From positions 1 through 12,118 of the forward strand of contig JAFRWQ010000007.1 in the NCBI GenBank assembly GCA_017437925.1: DNA of 12,118 bases. The letters are read 5' to 3'. The translations under genes and the position numbers were made by a program. The notes beneath the pieces were generated by a model. It made no database searches, was not told the origin of the DNA, and saw only the letters and a program-made list of their open reading frames with translations. Of the stretch, positions 1 to 6,122 are shown one piece after another. This DNA is from Bacillota bacterium (GTDB taxonomy: Bacteria; Bacillota_A; Clostridia; Peptostreptococcales; Anaerovoracaceae). The stretch's first letter is position 1. Each line of letters opens with the position of its first letter.

Positions 1-259
1 GTACGCGGTGCTCATGCACATGATGGCCCAGGTAAGCGGCCTGGTGCCCGGCGAGCTGGTCCACGTCATAGCGGACGCCCACATCTACGACAGACACGAG
101 CCTCTGGTGGAGGAGCTGATCTCAAGACCCAGCTTCCCCGCCCCGACCTTCAAAATGAACCCCGAGATAAAGAACTTCTACGATTTTAAGCTCGAGGACT
201 TCGTCGTTGAGAACTACCAGGCCGGCCCCCAGATAAAGCGCATACCCGTCGCTGTATAG
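1..259 (+). CDS. thyA: Thymidylate synthase, C-terminal part (5' end outside window)
   Basis: This is the last 85 or so residues of a folate-dependent thymidylate synthase, which methylates dUMP to dTMP using 5,10-methylene-tetrahydrofolate and releases dihydrofolate. The frame is open from base 2 at the window edge, so the gene starts upstream; GTG at 8 and ATG at 14 are internal codons, not starts. The motif DAHIYDRH, whose His and Tyr contact dUMP in the ThyA family, is clear, and the conserved carboxy tail ends in RIPVAV. The active-site Cys would lie upstream and cannot be checked. The stop is TAG at 257-259, and folA begins nine bases later with its ribosome binding site overlapping this stop. 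The two are therefore very likely one transcript and translationally linked, with FolA recycling the dihydrofolate made here. Identification is secure. Confidence 0.95.
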   Translation, partial: YAVLMHMMAQVSGLVPGELVHVIADAHIYDRHEPLVEELISRPSFPAPTFKMNPEIKNFYDFKLEDFVVENYQAGPQIKRIPVAV

Positions 260-268
260 GAAAGAAAA

Positions 269-703
269 ATGATCGCCATCGCAGTCGTGGACAAAGATCT
301 CGCCATAGGGAACAAGGGAGGCCTCCTGTTCAGGCTCCCCGAAGATCTCAAGCACTACAAGCAGGAGACCCTGGGCAGGCTCATAGTCATGGGAAGAAAG
401 ACCGTTGAAGGACTTCCCGGGGGAAGGCCCCTGCCCGGCCGCACCACCGTGGTGATATCAAGGTCGGTCCCCATCCCCGAGTTACCGGACGACGCCGTGA
501 TCTGCGGGGGAGAGAGCATATACAGGCTCTTCTGGGACCGCACCGATTACCTGATCATGACCGAAGTGGAAGCAAAGGCCGAGGAAGCCGACGCCCATTT
601 CCCCGAGTACAGGGACGGCAGCTTCGTCTGCGTCAGGGACAGCGGCCCCATAGAAGACAACGGTTACACCTATCATATAAGAGAGTACAAGAGGGTCCGC
701 TGA
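269..703 (+). CDS. folA: Dihydrofolate reductase
   Basis: Encodes a 144-residue dihydrofolate reductase, which reduces dihydrofolate to tetrahydrofolate with NADPH and is the target of trimethoprim in this family. Visible signatures are the N-terminal strand with IGNKGG (residues 13-18), LPEDLKHYK (23-31) carrying the catalytic acid Asp26, VMGRKT (NADPH binding), GRPLPGR, the GGESIY loop near residue 80, and the C-terminal HFPEY. It is somewhat shorter than the usual 155-165 residues. The position matching E. coli Trp22 appears to be Phe21, and the usual GDT before HFP reads ADA; both are substitutions in otherwise conserved spots. The ATG at 269 follows AGGAAAG, which overlaps the thyA stop region, giving a thyA-folA pair. 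Function is confident; any effect of the substitutions on drug binding is not inferable here. Confidence 0.95.
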   Translation: MIAIAVVDKDLAIGNKGGLLFRLPEDLKHYKQETLGRLIVMGRKTVEGLPGGRPLPGRTTVVISRSVPIPELPDDAVICGGESIYRLFWDRTDYLIMTEVEAKAEEADAHFPEYRDGSFVCVRDSGPIEDNGYTYHIREYKRVR

Positions 704-743
704 GCGCAGCCCTTTATAAAACAGATACCCGAAAGAGAGAAAA

Positions 744-1736
744 ATGTCCAAGAGCGAGAGAATGGCAAGGTCCGCGGCAAAAGACGCCGCCGCGGGAAGA
801 AGCGCAGGCAAAGACCGCAGGACATCCGGCGGCAGGATCACAGACAGAAAACCGTCTTCCAGAGAAGGCTTTGTCATACGCAAGGACCGCAGCGGCTCAA
901 GAGCCCCGAGAGTGGCCGCAAAAGATCCCGGCAAAGGCGAAAGACCGCAAAAAAGCGGCAGGCAGGGGATGCCGAAGGATCCGGGATACGAGAATCCCAA
1001 TCTCGTCATAGGCCGCAACCCGGTCACCGAGGCCATCAAGAGCGGAAGGCCCATAGACAAGATACTCATGCAAAAAGACAGCGAAGGCTCCGTAAGGACC
1101 ATAGCAGGCCTCGCCAGAGACAACGGCCTTCAGCTGCAGTACGTGGACAAGGTGGTCCTGGACAAGCTCTGCCCGGGCAAGGCCCACCAGGGCGTCGCCG
1201 CCTACGTCGCGGCCCACGAGTACGTAGACATAGATTACATCTTCAAGGCCGCGGAGAAGAGGGGGGAGGCTCCCCTCATAGTACTGCTCGACGGGCTCGA
1301 GGATCCCCACAACCTGGGCGCCATCCTAAGAAGCTGCGACGGAGCCGGAGCCCACGGGGTCATCATACCCTCCCGCCGCTCCGTGAGCCTCACCGACACC
1401 GTGGCGAAGGCCTCGGCCGGCGCCATAGAGTACGTGCCCGTCGCCAAGGTCAGCAACCTGGCTTCAGCCATAGACGAGCTCAAGAAGAGGGGCGTCTGGG
1501 TCGCCGCCGTCGACATGGGCGGAGTCAATTACCCCGACGCAGGCCTCACCGGGCCTCTTGCCCTGGTCATAGGAAGCGAGGGCGAAGGCATATCGAGGCT
1601 GGTAAGGGAGAAGTGCGATCTGGTGGTCGGCATACCCATGAAGGGCAGGGTCAACTCCCTCAACGCCTCCAACGCCGCCGCAATAGTGCTTTACGAAGCC
1701 GCAAGGCAGAGAGCCCTCAAGGAGCAGGGCAGGTGA
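744..1736 (+). CDS. rlmB: 23S rRNA (guanosine-2'-O-)-methyltransferase RlmB (TrmH/SpoU family)
   Basis: A 330-residue SPOUT-class RNA methyltransferase that uses S-adenosylmethionine to 2'-O-methylate 23S rRNA (G2251 in E. coli numbering for RlmB). Residues 1-82 are a Lys/Arg/Ser/Gly-rich, probably disordered extension. Residues 86-165 are the SpoU substrate-binding domain (LVIGRNPVTEAI, then GKAHQGVAAYV). Residues 177-322 are the knotted methylase domain with motif 1 (DPHNLGAILRS, 187-197, with Asn190 and Arg196), motif 2 (LVIGSEGEGIS, 274-284) and motif 3 (IPMKGRVNSLNASNAAA, 297-313). The start at 744 follows GAAAGAGAGA. The stop TGA at 1734-1736 shares its A with the ATG of sigH, the rlmB-sigH linkage seen in Bacillus and Clostridia. 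Family assignment is very secure; that the exact target is G2251 is by homology, since some TrmH paralogues modify other sites. Confidence 0.92.
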   Translation: MSKSERMARSAAKDAAAGRSAGKDRRTSGGRITDRKPSSREGFVIRKDRSGSRAPRVAAKDPGKGERPQKSGRQGMPKDPGYENPNLVIGRNPVTEAIKSGRPIDKILMQKDSEGSVRTIAGLARDNGLQLQYVDKVVLDKLCPGKAHQGVAAYVAAHEYVDIDYIFKAAEKRGEAPLIVLLDGLEDPHNLGAILRSCDGAGAHGVIIPSRRSVSLTDTVAKASAGAIEYVPVAKVSNLASAIDELKKRGVWVAAVDMGGVNYPDAGLTGPLALVIGSEGEGISRLVREKCDLVVGIPMKGRVNSLNASNAAAIVLYEAARQRALKEQGR

Positions 1737-2344
1737 TGCGCTCCGTTTTTGACGGGCTCAGCGACGAGGAGCTGGCGGCAAGGGCGCCGGAAGATCCCGA
1801 CGCCATGGACCTGCTGCTCCACTGCTATAAAGACGCGGTGAGGGCCAAGGCCCAGCTTTACTTTATGATGGGCGGAGACCGCGACGACATCATTCAGGAG
1901 GGCATGACCGGCCTCTTCAGGGCCGCGACCAGCTACGACCCTTCGAAAGGGGCCTCCTTCAAGACCTACGCCGACGTCTGCATCAACCGCCACATCATCA
2001 ACGCCATCAAGGTCGCCGGCAGAAGGAAGTACTCACCATTAAATACCGCCTACTCATTGGACAGGCCTGTCTCCGACGACTCCCCGGGCCAGACCCTGGG
2101 CGAGACCCTTGCCGCGGGCATGGACTCCAACCCCGAGGCCTCGGCCATACTCAGCGAGATGACCGAGCTCATCATGGCCCCCGACTCCCGGCTCTTCAGC
2201 AGCCTGGAGCGCCAGGTTCTGCAGGGGCTTTACGAGGGCCTCAACTACCGCCAGATCTCGGTGTGGCTGGCCAAGTCCCCCAAGCAGGTGGACAACGCCA
2301 TGCAGCGCATCAGGAAAAAACTGAGGGCGTTTTTCAGCGAGTAG
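1736..2344 (+). CDS. sigH: RNA polymerase sigma factor SigH (Spo0H/sigma-30 type)
   Basis: A 202-residue sigma-70 family protein. ATG at 1736 overlaps the rlmB stop by one base; an open stretch in the same frame runs upstream to 1613 but lies inside rlmB and lacks family similarity, so 1736 is chosen. A GGAG at 1721-1724 lies inside the rlmB end. Region 2 spans roughly residues 25-97, with VRAKAQLYFMMGGDRDDIIQ, then EGMTGL and SFKTYADVCINRHIINAIK, almost the wording of B. subtilis SigH. Then come the linker with PLNTAYSLDRP (101-111) and a region 4 helix-turn-helix (about 158-195, LSSLERQ-like start, QVDNAMQRIRKKL). In Bacillus, SigH drives early sporulation, competence and post-exponential genes; whether this organism sporulates cannot be told from the window. 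The small gene yacP/rae1, often between rlmB and sigH in relatives, is absent. No clear terminator follows the stop. Confidence 0.93.
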   Translation: MRSVFDGLSDEELAARAPEDPDAMDLLLHCYKDAVRAKAQLYFMMGGDRDDIIQEGMTGLFRAATSYDPSKGASFKTYADVCINRHIINAIKVAGRRKYSPLNTAYSLDRPVSDDSPGQTLGETLAAGMDSNPEASAILSEMTELIMAPDSRLFSSLERQVLQGLYEGLNYRQISVWLAKSPKQVDNAMQRIRKKLRAFFSE

Positions 2345-2393
2345 GGCCTTGTTTCGAGCCACAAAAAACCTTGAAAAACAAACAAATTTCCAG

Positions 2394-2422
2394 TTGACAG
2401 AAAAGAAAAGCCTCACTATAAT
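2394..2422 (+). promoter_or_regulatory. Consensus vegetative promoter of the tRNA-Thr gene
   Basis: TTGACA at 2394-2399 and TATAAT at 2417-2422 are both perfect matches to the housekeeping sigma-70/sigma-A consensus, separated by exactly 17 bases, in an A-rich stretch. Transcription would begin near 2429, about 33 bases before the mature tRNA. A full-consensus promoter is typical of stable RNA genes. It also separates the tRNA from the sigH transcript that ends at 2344. Confidence 0.92.
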
Positions 2423-2430
2423 AATTGATG

Positions 2431-2458
2431 TTGTCGGATAGCTTCGGAATCCGAACAA
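2431..2458 (+). other. Hairpin in the precursor tRNA 5' leader
   Basis: TTGT-CGGAT (2431-2439) pairs with ATCCG (2449-2453) and ACAA (2455-2458), with one bulged A at 2454 and a nine-base loop. It would form at the very 5' end of the primary transcript, just before the tRNA at 2462. It may help keep the leader from disturbing the tRNA fold or present the RNase P cleavage site. The pairing is seen in the sequence; the role is inference. Confidence 0.5.
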
Positions 2459-2461
2459 TAT

Positions 2462-2537
<76 letters not shown>

Positions 2538-2542
2538 CATAT

Positions 2543-2573
2543 AAGCTCCGGTCATATACCGGAGCTTTTGGTT
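2543..2573 (+). terminator. Intrinsic terminator of tRNA-Thr
   Basis: AAGCTCCGGT (2543-2552) pairs with ACCGGAGCTT (2558-2567) around the loop CATAT, a ten-pair stem running into the T tract TTTTGGTTT. It starts six bases after the CCA end, as expected for a single-gene tRNA unit. On the opposite strand the same hairpin is followed by TTATAT, so it may also help stop transcripts of the convergent helicase gene. Confidence 0.88.
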
Positions 2574-2581
2574 TATATCGG

Positions 2582-2606
2582 GGACGCCGGCTTTATCCCG
2601 GTGTCC
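2582..2606 (-). other. Stem-loop overlapping the stop codon of the helicase gene
   Basis: GGACGCCGG (2582-2590) can pair with CCGGTGTCC (2598-2606) around CTTTATC, nine pairs including one G-U. The loop holds the stop codon of the minus-strand helicase gene (TAA, at 2593-2595). No T tract follows on the minus strand, so it is not a textbook terminator. It may protect the 3' end of the mRNA or work with the next hairpin at 2543-2567. Confidence 0.4.
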
Positions 2607-4653
2607 GCTTGTGTTTTCGCAGATGCTCCTTTTTGTAGCATGCCTCGCAGAGATGGCCTTTGGAGTGCAGGAGGAGGGGCTTTCCGCAGATCTCGCAGAA
2701 GCGTATGTTGTTCTGAAGGCGGTACAGGAGTATCTCGTTTATATCCTCCGCCGCTTTTTCCCTTGCTTCAGAGATCCCGGCGTAATCTATAGGCGCGCCG
2801 AAAGCCCTCGCGAAGGAGAAGTAAAGATCCAGCTTTCTGCAGTAGAGCTCCAGCTCGGGCAGCGTCGTCTGATCGCTGCTCTCAAGTATGGGCTGTTCTA
2901 TGCCGTCCCCGTCCGCGAATGCTCTGAGATAGTCGAAGAACAGCTCTTCCAGGGGACCGTCGGTCTCATCGAAGGGGATGTTCGCCGCTTTGAGTTCGGT
3001 CTCCTTAGGCAGGCTGAAGCCTCTTTTCCTCATGGCGCTTATGATCTTTATGTATCTTGAGACGTCGAGCTTGCGGTACGCGGGAAGAGCGGGCATCCGG
3101 TTCCATTGTGTGAGGACCTCCAGAAGATCGAAATCCACCTTGAGGACCATGTCCGAAAAGCCCTGCACCGCATATTCGATCTGAGGGACGGAGGTGGTCA
3201 GTCCCGCTCGTATCATTTCCGGGTCCCTGAGGGCTCCGACATAGCCCTTGTCGTACATGCCGAAGCGACCGGCGCGCCCCGCGATCTGCTGGATCTCCTC
3301 GGGCTTAAGGTCTCTGATCTCTGTCCCGTCGAACTTTTCGGTCTCCATGAATATCACGCGCCGTATAGGAAGATTGAGCCCCATCCCGATGGCGTCGGTC
3401 GCGACTATGTACTCCGTCTGCTTTTCAAGGAAGCCTTCCATCTGCATGCGCCTGGTGGAATAGGGAAGAGCCCCGTATATTATCGCAGGTTCTTTGCCCT
3501 GCCTCCTCAGGTCCTCGGCGGCGCTCAATACGCCGACCTTTGAAAAGGATATGAGAGCGTCGCCCGGCTGCAGATGTTCAAGATCTATCGCCCGGTTTAT
3601 AAATACCAGGGGAGTCTTTCTCTTATGGTAGACGATCTCGAAGCTGTCCCCGCAGCTTTTTATAAGCCTGATCAGTATATCTCTTGCCTGCGGAGCCGCG
3701 CAGAGATGGACCTCGGGGGCAAGGACCCCCAGGATCGCCCTGGTCCACGCGTAACCTCTCTGAGGATCTGCTATCATCTGGCACTCATCGATGACAGCGA
3801 CGTCATAGCGGGCTTTAAGGTCCAGTTTTTCCGCCGTCGCCGCCACATGAGTGTCTCCCCTGCGCACGTCCTCCTCTTCTCCGGTCGTGAGGCTGCAGTC
3901 GACCCCGGCGTCCAGAAGCGTTTCCTGGGCCTCCACCGCGAGGAGCCTTAAAGGCGCGAGATATACGCCGGTCTTCGCTCTTTTTAGCCTTTTGAAGCCC
4001 TCAAAGGTCTTGCCCGTGTTGGTGCCCCCGATGTGAAGGATGAAATGGCGCTTCATTGCCCTGGCTTCGGGATATTCATCCTTGGGATTGAGGGCGAGCA
4101 GGAGCTTAAGGCTCGACTGTATCGCCTGCGGAACATACCAGACGGACCAGACGCTGCCGAGGCCTTCAGTGACGAGCCTTTGCAGAGGGAAGTTCTTCCT
4201 TCCCAGCATCTTCATCAGGTCTTCTTCGCGCTGGTCTTTGCAGAAATCCTTTACCGCCTGCTCCGCAGCGGCGCGGAGCACGTAAGGATAGCGCTCGAGC
4301 ACTTTTTTGCGGAGATCTGCCTCCGAGTCGGAAACCAGCCCCGCGGCGGTCGCCGCAAAGCGCCTCAGGGTATTCGCGATCTGACTGCCGTCGCAGTGTT
4401 TTTCCATGGCAAGAAAAGCATCGATCCAGCCTTTTTTGGGCCTTGCTGGGATATGCTTCTCTCTTTTCGCCGACCGGATCCTTGAGATAAGTCCCCGATG
4501 GTACTTGGCCGCAAGGGCCCATTCCGCCGTTCCCTTCCCCGAAGCCCTGTCCCAGGAGCTGCAGAGCATATCGACGATATCGCTCTTCTGCTTTTTCAGT
4601 CTTTCGCGGCGTTCGGCCTTCGTATTTAGTTTTGCATCAAGCTCTGCGTTCAA
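2593..4653 (-). CDS. SUV3-like DExH-box RNA helicase with C-terminal Cys4 motif
   Basis: A 686-residue superfamily 2 helicase that resembles SUV3/SUPV3L1, the ATP-driven 3'-5' RNA helicase of the mitochondrial RNA degradosome. Motifs in order: Walker A GGTNTGKT (209-216); Ia YLAPLRLLAVE (231-241); Walker B DECQ (289-292) followed by MIADPQRGYAWTRAILG; CAAPQ (318-322); ISFSK (368-372); ATDAIGMGLNLPIRRVIF (418-435); motif VI QIAGRAGRFG (456-465). The long invariant-looking blocks are SUV3-specific rather than generic DEAD-box. Residues 1-200 are charged and helical with no domain I recognise. The tail has Cys653-x2-Cys656 and Cys669-x2-Cys672, a likely zinc ribbon. The start is TTG at 4653 behind AAAGAGGT; the next in-frame Met is residue 29. 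It is a lone gene, convergent with the tRNA and divergent from the isc operon. Codons look less C-ending than its neighbours. An RNA decay or processing role is inference from the family. Confidence 0.85.
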   Translation of the reverse strand: MNAELDAKLNTKAERRERLKKQKSDIVDMLCSSWDRASGKGTAEWALAAKYHRGLISRIRSAKREKHIPARPKKGWIDAFLAMEKHCDGSQIANTLRRFAATAAGLVSDSEADLRKKVLERYPYVLRAAAEQAVKDFCKDQREEDLMKMLGRKNFPLQRLVTEGLGSVWSVWYVPQAIQSSLKLLLALNPKDEYPEARAMKRHFILHIGGTNTGKTFEGFKRLKRAKTGVYLAPLRLLAVEAQETLLDAGVDCSLTTGEEEDVRRGDTHVAATAEKLDLKARYDVAVIDECQMIADPQRGYAWTRAILGVLAPEVHLCAAPQARDILIRLIKSCGDSFEIVYHKRKTPLVFINRAIDLEHLQPGDALISFSKVGVLSAAEDLRRQGKEPAIIYGALPYSTRRMQMEGFLEKQTEYIVATDAIGMGLNLPIRRVIFMETEKFDGTEIRDLKPEEIQQIAGRAGRFGMYDKGYVGALRDPEMIRAGLTTSVPQIEYAVQGFSDMVLKVDFDLLEVLTQWNRMPALPAYRKLDVSRYIKIISAMRKRGFSLPKETELKAANIPFDETDGPLEELFFDYLRAFADGDGIEQPILESSDQTTLPELELYCRKLDLYFSFARAFGAPIDYAGISEAREKAAEDINEILLYRLQNNIRFCEICGKPLLLHSKGHLCEACYKKEHLRKHKRTPG

Positions 4654-4674
4654 TCGGGAATACCTCTTTGCATT

Positions 4675-4704
4675 ATTTTACCACAGATCCCCGGACAGCC
4701 TCAA
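4675..4704 (-). promoter_or_regulatory. Probable promoter of the SUV3-like helicase gene
   Basis: On the minus strand TTGAGG (complement of 4699-4704) and TAAAAT (complement of 4675-4680) are spaced by 18 bases and lie just upstream of the AAAGAGGT ribosome binding site. The predicted leader is only about 15 nt. The match is moderate, and no better pair is visible in the gap. Confidence 0.4.
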
Positions 4705-4790
4705 TCGTTCATATCTGTCCTTTCGGGACCCGAGCCGGTCCCCCGCCCGTTTCGCTCAGCTTTCGGATCCTTCCGTGATCCGGCGCGGCA

Positions 4791-4828
4791 AATTACCCCT
4801 TGACGAGGTAGGTAATTGATGCTAATAT
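4791..4828 (+). promoter_or_regulatory. Promoter of the isc operon with an inverted repeat across the -35
   Basis: TTGACG (4800-4805) and TAATAT (4823-4828) are separated by 17 bases and precede iscS, giving a start near 4835 and a leader of about 80 nt. The perfect inverted repeat AATTACC (4791-4797) / GGTAATT (4811-4817) brackets the -35 element, where a bound repressor would block RNA polymerase. The downstream Rrf2-family gene is the natural candidate regulator. The promoter is well supported; the operator role is inference. Confidence 0.7.
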
Positions 4829-4853
4829 AAAACCCGAGTCGGGCGGTAGGTAA
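4807..4853 (+). repeat. Direct repeats and odd palindrome in the isc control region
   Basis: The 9-mer GGTAGGTAA occurs at 4807-4815 and again at 4845-4853, 38 bases apart, once between -35 and -10 and once just past the transcription start. Between them CCCGA-G-TCGGG (4833-4843) is a perfect 11-base palindrome over the predicted start site. Its half CCGACT/AGTCGG resembles the YYGACT/AGTCRR half-site of type 1 IscR operators described in E. coli. Candidate binding sites for the Rrf2 protein encoded in this operon. Confidence 0.5.
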
Positions 4854-4858
4854 ATAAA

Positions 4859-4895
4859 CGCGCCGCGAAAGCGGGGCGGAATACAAAGGTCCGCC
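4859..4895 (+). other. Foldable 5' leader of iscS (GAAA tetraloop hairpin)
   Basis: CCGC (4863-4866) and GCGG (4871-4874) enclose a GAAA tetraloop, and the stem extends through one G-G mismatch to CGC (4859-4861) / GCG (4876-4878). GGCGG (4875-4879) can instead pair with CCGCC (4891-4895), just upstream of the ribosome binding site AAGGAGG (4902-4908). The two folds exclude each other in part. This matches no riboswitch I recognise. Confidence 0.35.
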
Positions 4896-4913
4896 GGCTG
4901 TAAGGAGGAATAA

Positions 4914-6116
4914 ATGAACATATATGCTGACAACGGCGCAACGACGAAGATGAGCCAGAAGGCCATAGACGCGATGATACCGTATATGGCCGAGTTCTAC
5001 GGCAATCCGTCGAGCCTTTATTCCATAGGCCAGAGGGCAAAGGAGGCTCTTGAGGACGCGAGAGAAAGGGTCGCCAAGTGCCTGAACTGCAGCCCGCAGG
5101 AGATCACCTTCACGGGCGGAGGCAGCGAGGCTGACAACCAGGCCATAGTTTCCGCCGCCATGGCGGGAGCTAGAAAAGGAAAGCTGCACATCATCTCCAC
5201 CGCCTTCGAGCATCACGCCGTGCTGCACACATTAAAGAAGCTGGCGGGCGAGGGCTACGATGTGACCCTGCTCGATCCGGGCGAAAAGGGTATAGTGACC
5301 GCCGAGCAGGTCAGGGCCGCCATTACCCCCGAGACCTGTCTTGTCACTGTAATGTTCGTCAACAACGAGATCGGGACCATCATGCCCGTCGCCGAGATAG
5401 GCGCGGTCTGCCGCGAAAAGGGCGTCCCCTTCCACACCGACGCGGTCCAGGCCGTAGGCCACATCCCCGTCGACGTGAAGGCCATGAACATCGATATGCT
5501 GAGCCTCGCCGCCCATAAGTTCCACGGGCCCAATGGCTGCGGCGTGCTCTACGTGAAGAGAGGCCTTCCCATCTACAACATAATCGAGGGCGGAGCCCAG
5601 GAGAGGGGCAAGCGCGGAGGCACCGAAAACGTGGCCGCCATCATGGGTCTTGCCGCGGCGCTTGAGGAAGCCTGCGAGAACATGGAAGAGGACAACAAAA
5701 GGCTCATCCCCTTGAGGGACAGGCTCATAGACGGTCTTTCGAAGATCCCCTATTCGATACTCAACGGCGATGCCGTAAACAGGGCTCCGGGCAATGTCAA
5801 TTACTGCTTCGAGGGCATAGAGGGAGAGTCCCTGCTGCTGCTTTTGGATGACAAAGGCATAAGCGCTTCGTCCGGCTCCGCATGCACCTCGGGCTCCCTC
5901 GATCCCAGCCACGTGCTGCTTGCCATCGGCAGGCCCCACGAACTGGCCCACGGATCTTTGAGGCTCACTATAGGAGCCGACATCACCGAAGAAGAGGTCG
6001 ATTACATCATAAAGTCAGTCACCGAGGTGGTCGCGTATCTGCGTTCCATCTCGCCCTTCTGGCACGACCTTGAGAGCGGCAAGAGACAGCACATGATAAG
6101 CGAACACTGGAGGTAA
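4914..6116 (+). CDS. iscS: Cysteine desulfurase, NifS/IscS type
   Basis: A 400-residue pyridoxal-phosphate enzyme of the group I NifS/IscS class. It removes sulfur from cysteine as an enzyme-bound persulfide and hands it to the scaffold for iron-sulfur cluster assembly. Seen in order: YADNGATT (4-11, where most relatives have DNAATT); FTGGGSEADN (66-75); EHHAV with His100 over the cofactor; NNEIGT (150-155); HTDAVQ with Asp176; SLAAHKFHGPNG (197-208) with Lys202 as the Schiff-base lysine; RGGTENV (234-240); and SSGSACTSGS with catalytic Cys324 on the mobile loop. Length is normal. ATG at 4914 sits five bases after AAGGAGG. It is the first gene of an operon with the IscU-like scaffold six bases downstream and an Rrf2 regulator after that. 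General housekeeping Fe-S assembly is more likely than nitrogenase maturation, since no nif genes are present. Confidence 0.95.
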   Translation: MNIYADNGATTKMSQKAIDAMIPYMAEFYGNPSSLYSIGQRAKEALEDARERVAKCLNCSPQEITFTGGGSEADNQAIVSAAMAGARKGKLHIISTAFEHHAVLHTLKKLAGEGYDVTLLDPGEKGIVTAEQVRAAITPETCLVTVMFVNNEIGTIMPVAEIGAVCREKGVPFHTDAVQAVGHIPVDVKAMNIDMLSLAAHKFHGPNGCGVLYVKRGLPIYNIIEGGAQERGKRGGTENVAAIMGLAAALEEACENMEEDNKRLIPLRDRLIDGLSKIPYSILNGDAVNRAPGNVNYCFEGIEGESLLLLLDDKGISASSGSACTSGSLDPSHVLLAIGRPHELAHGSLRLTIGADITEEEVDYIIKSVTEVVAYLRSISPFWHDLESGKRQHMISEHWR

Positions 6117-6122
6117 TCATAA

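Noticed and set aside
692..720. Possible promoter before rlmB (TATAAA at 715-720)
   Set aside because: No acceptable -35 at the right distance, and the gap of 40 bases fits read-through from folA.
482..1123. Open frame on the minus strand (213 codons) opposite folA and rlmB
   Set aside because: Crosses two real genes, hydrophobic by reverse-codon bias, no support as a protein.
1613..1735. Upstream in-frame extension of sigH by 41 codons
   Set aside because: The segment lies inside the conserved end of rlmB and looks like an out-of-frame translation; the SigH family begins at the 1736 ATG.
2447..2459. PurBox-like sequence (close to AWWWCCGAACWWT) before the tRNA
   Set aside because: Only one good half-site is present, the other arm is explained by the leader hairpin, and the downstream gene is a tRNA rather than a purine gene.
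4654..4913. A small gene or riboswitch in the helicase-isc gap
   Set aside because: No convincing start with ribosome binding site other than iscS, and no match to T-box or other riboswitch cores; the gap is explained by two divergent promoters and repeats.
5232..5951. Open frame on the minus strand (239 codons) opposite iscS
   Set aside because: Mirror of a secure cysteine desulfurase gene; composition typical of antisense shadows.
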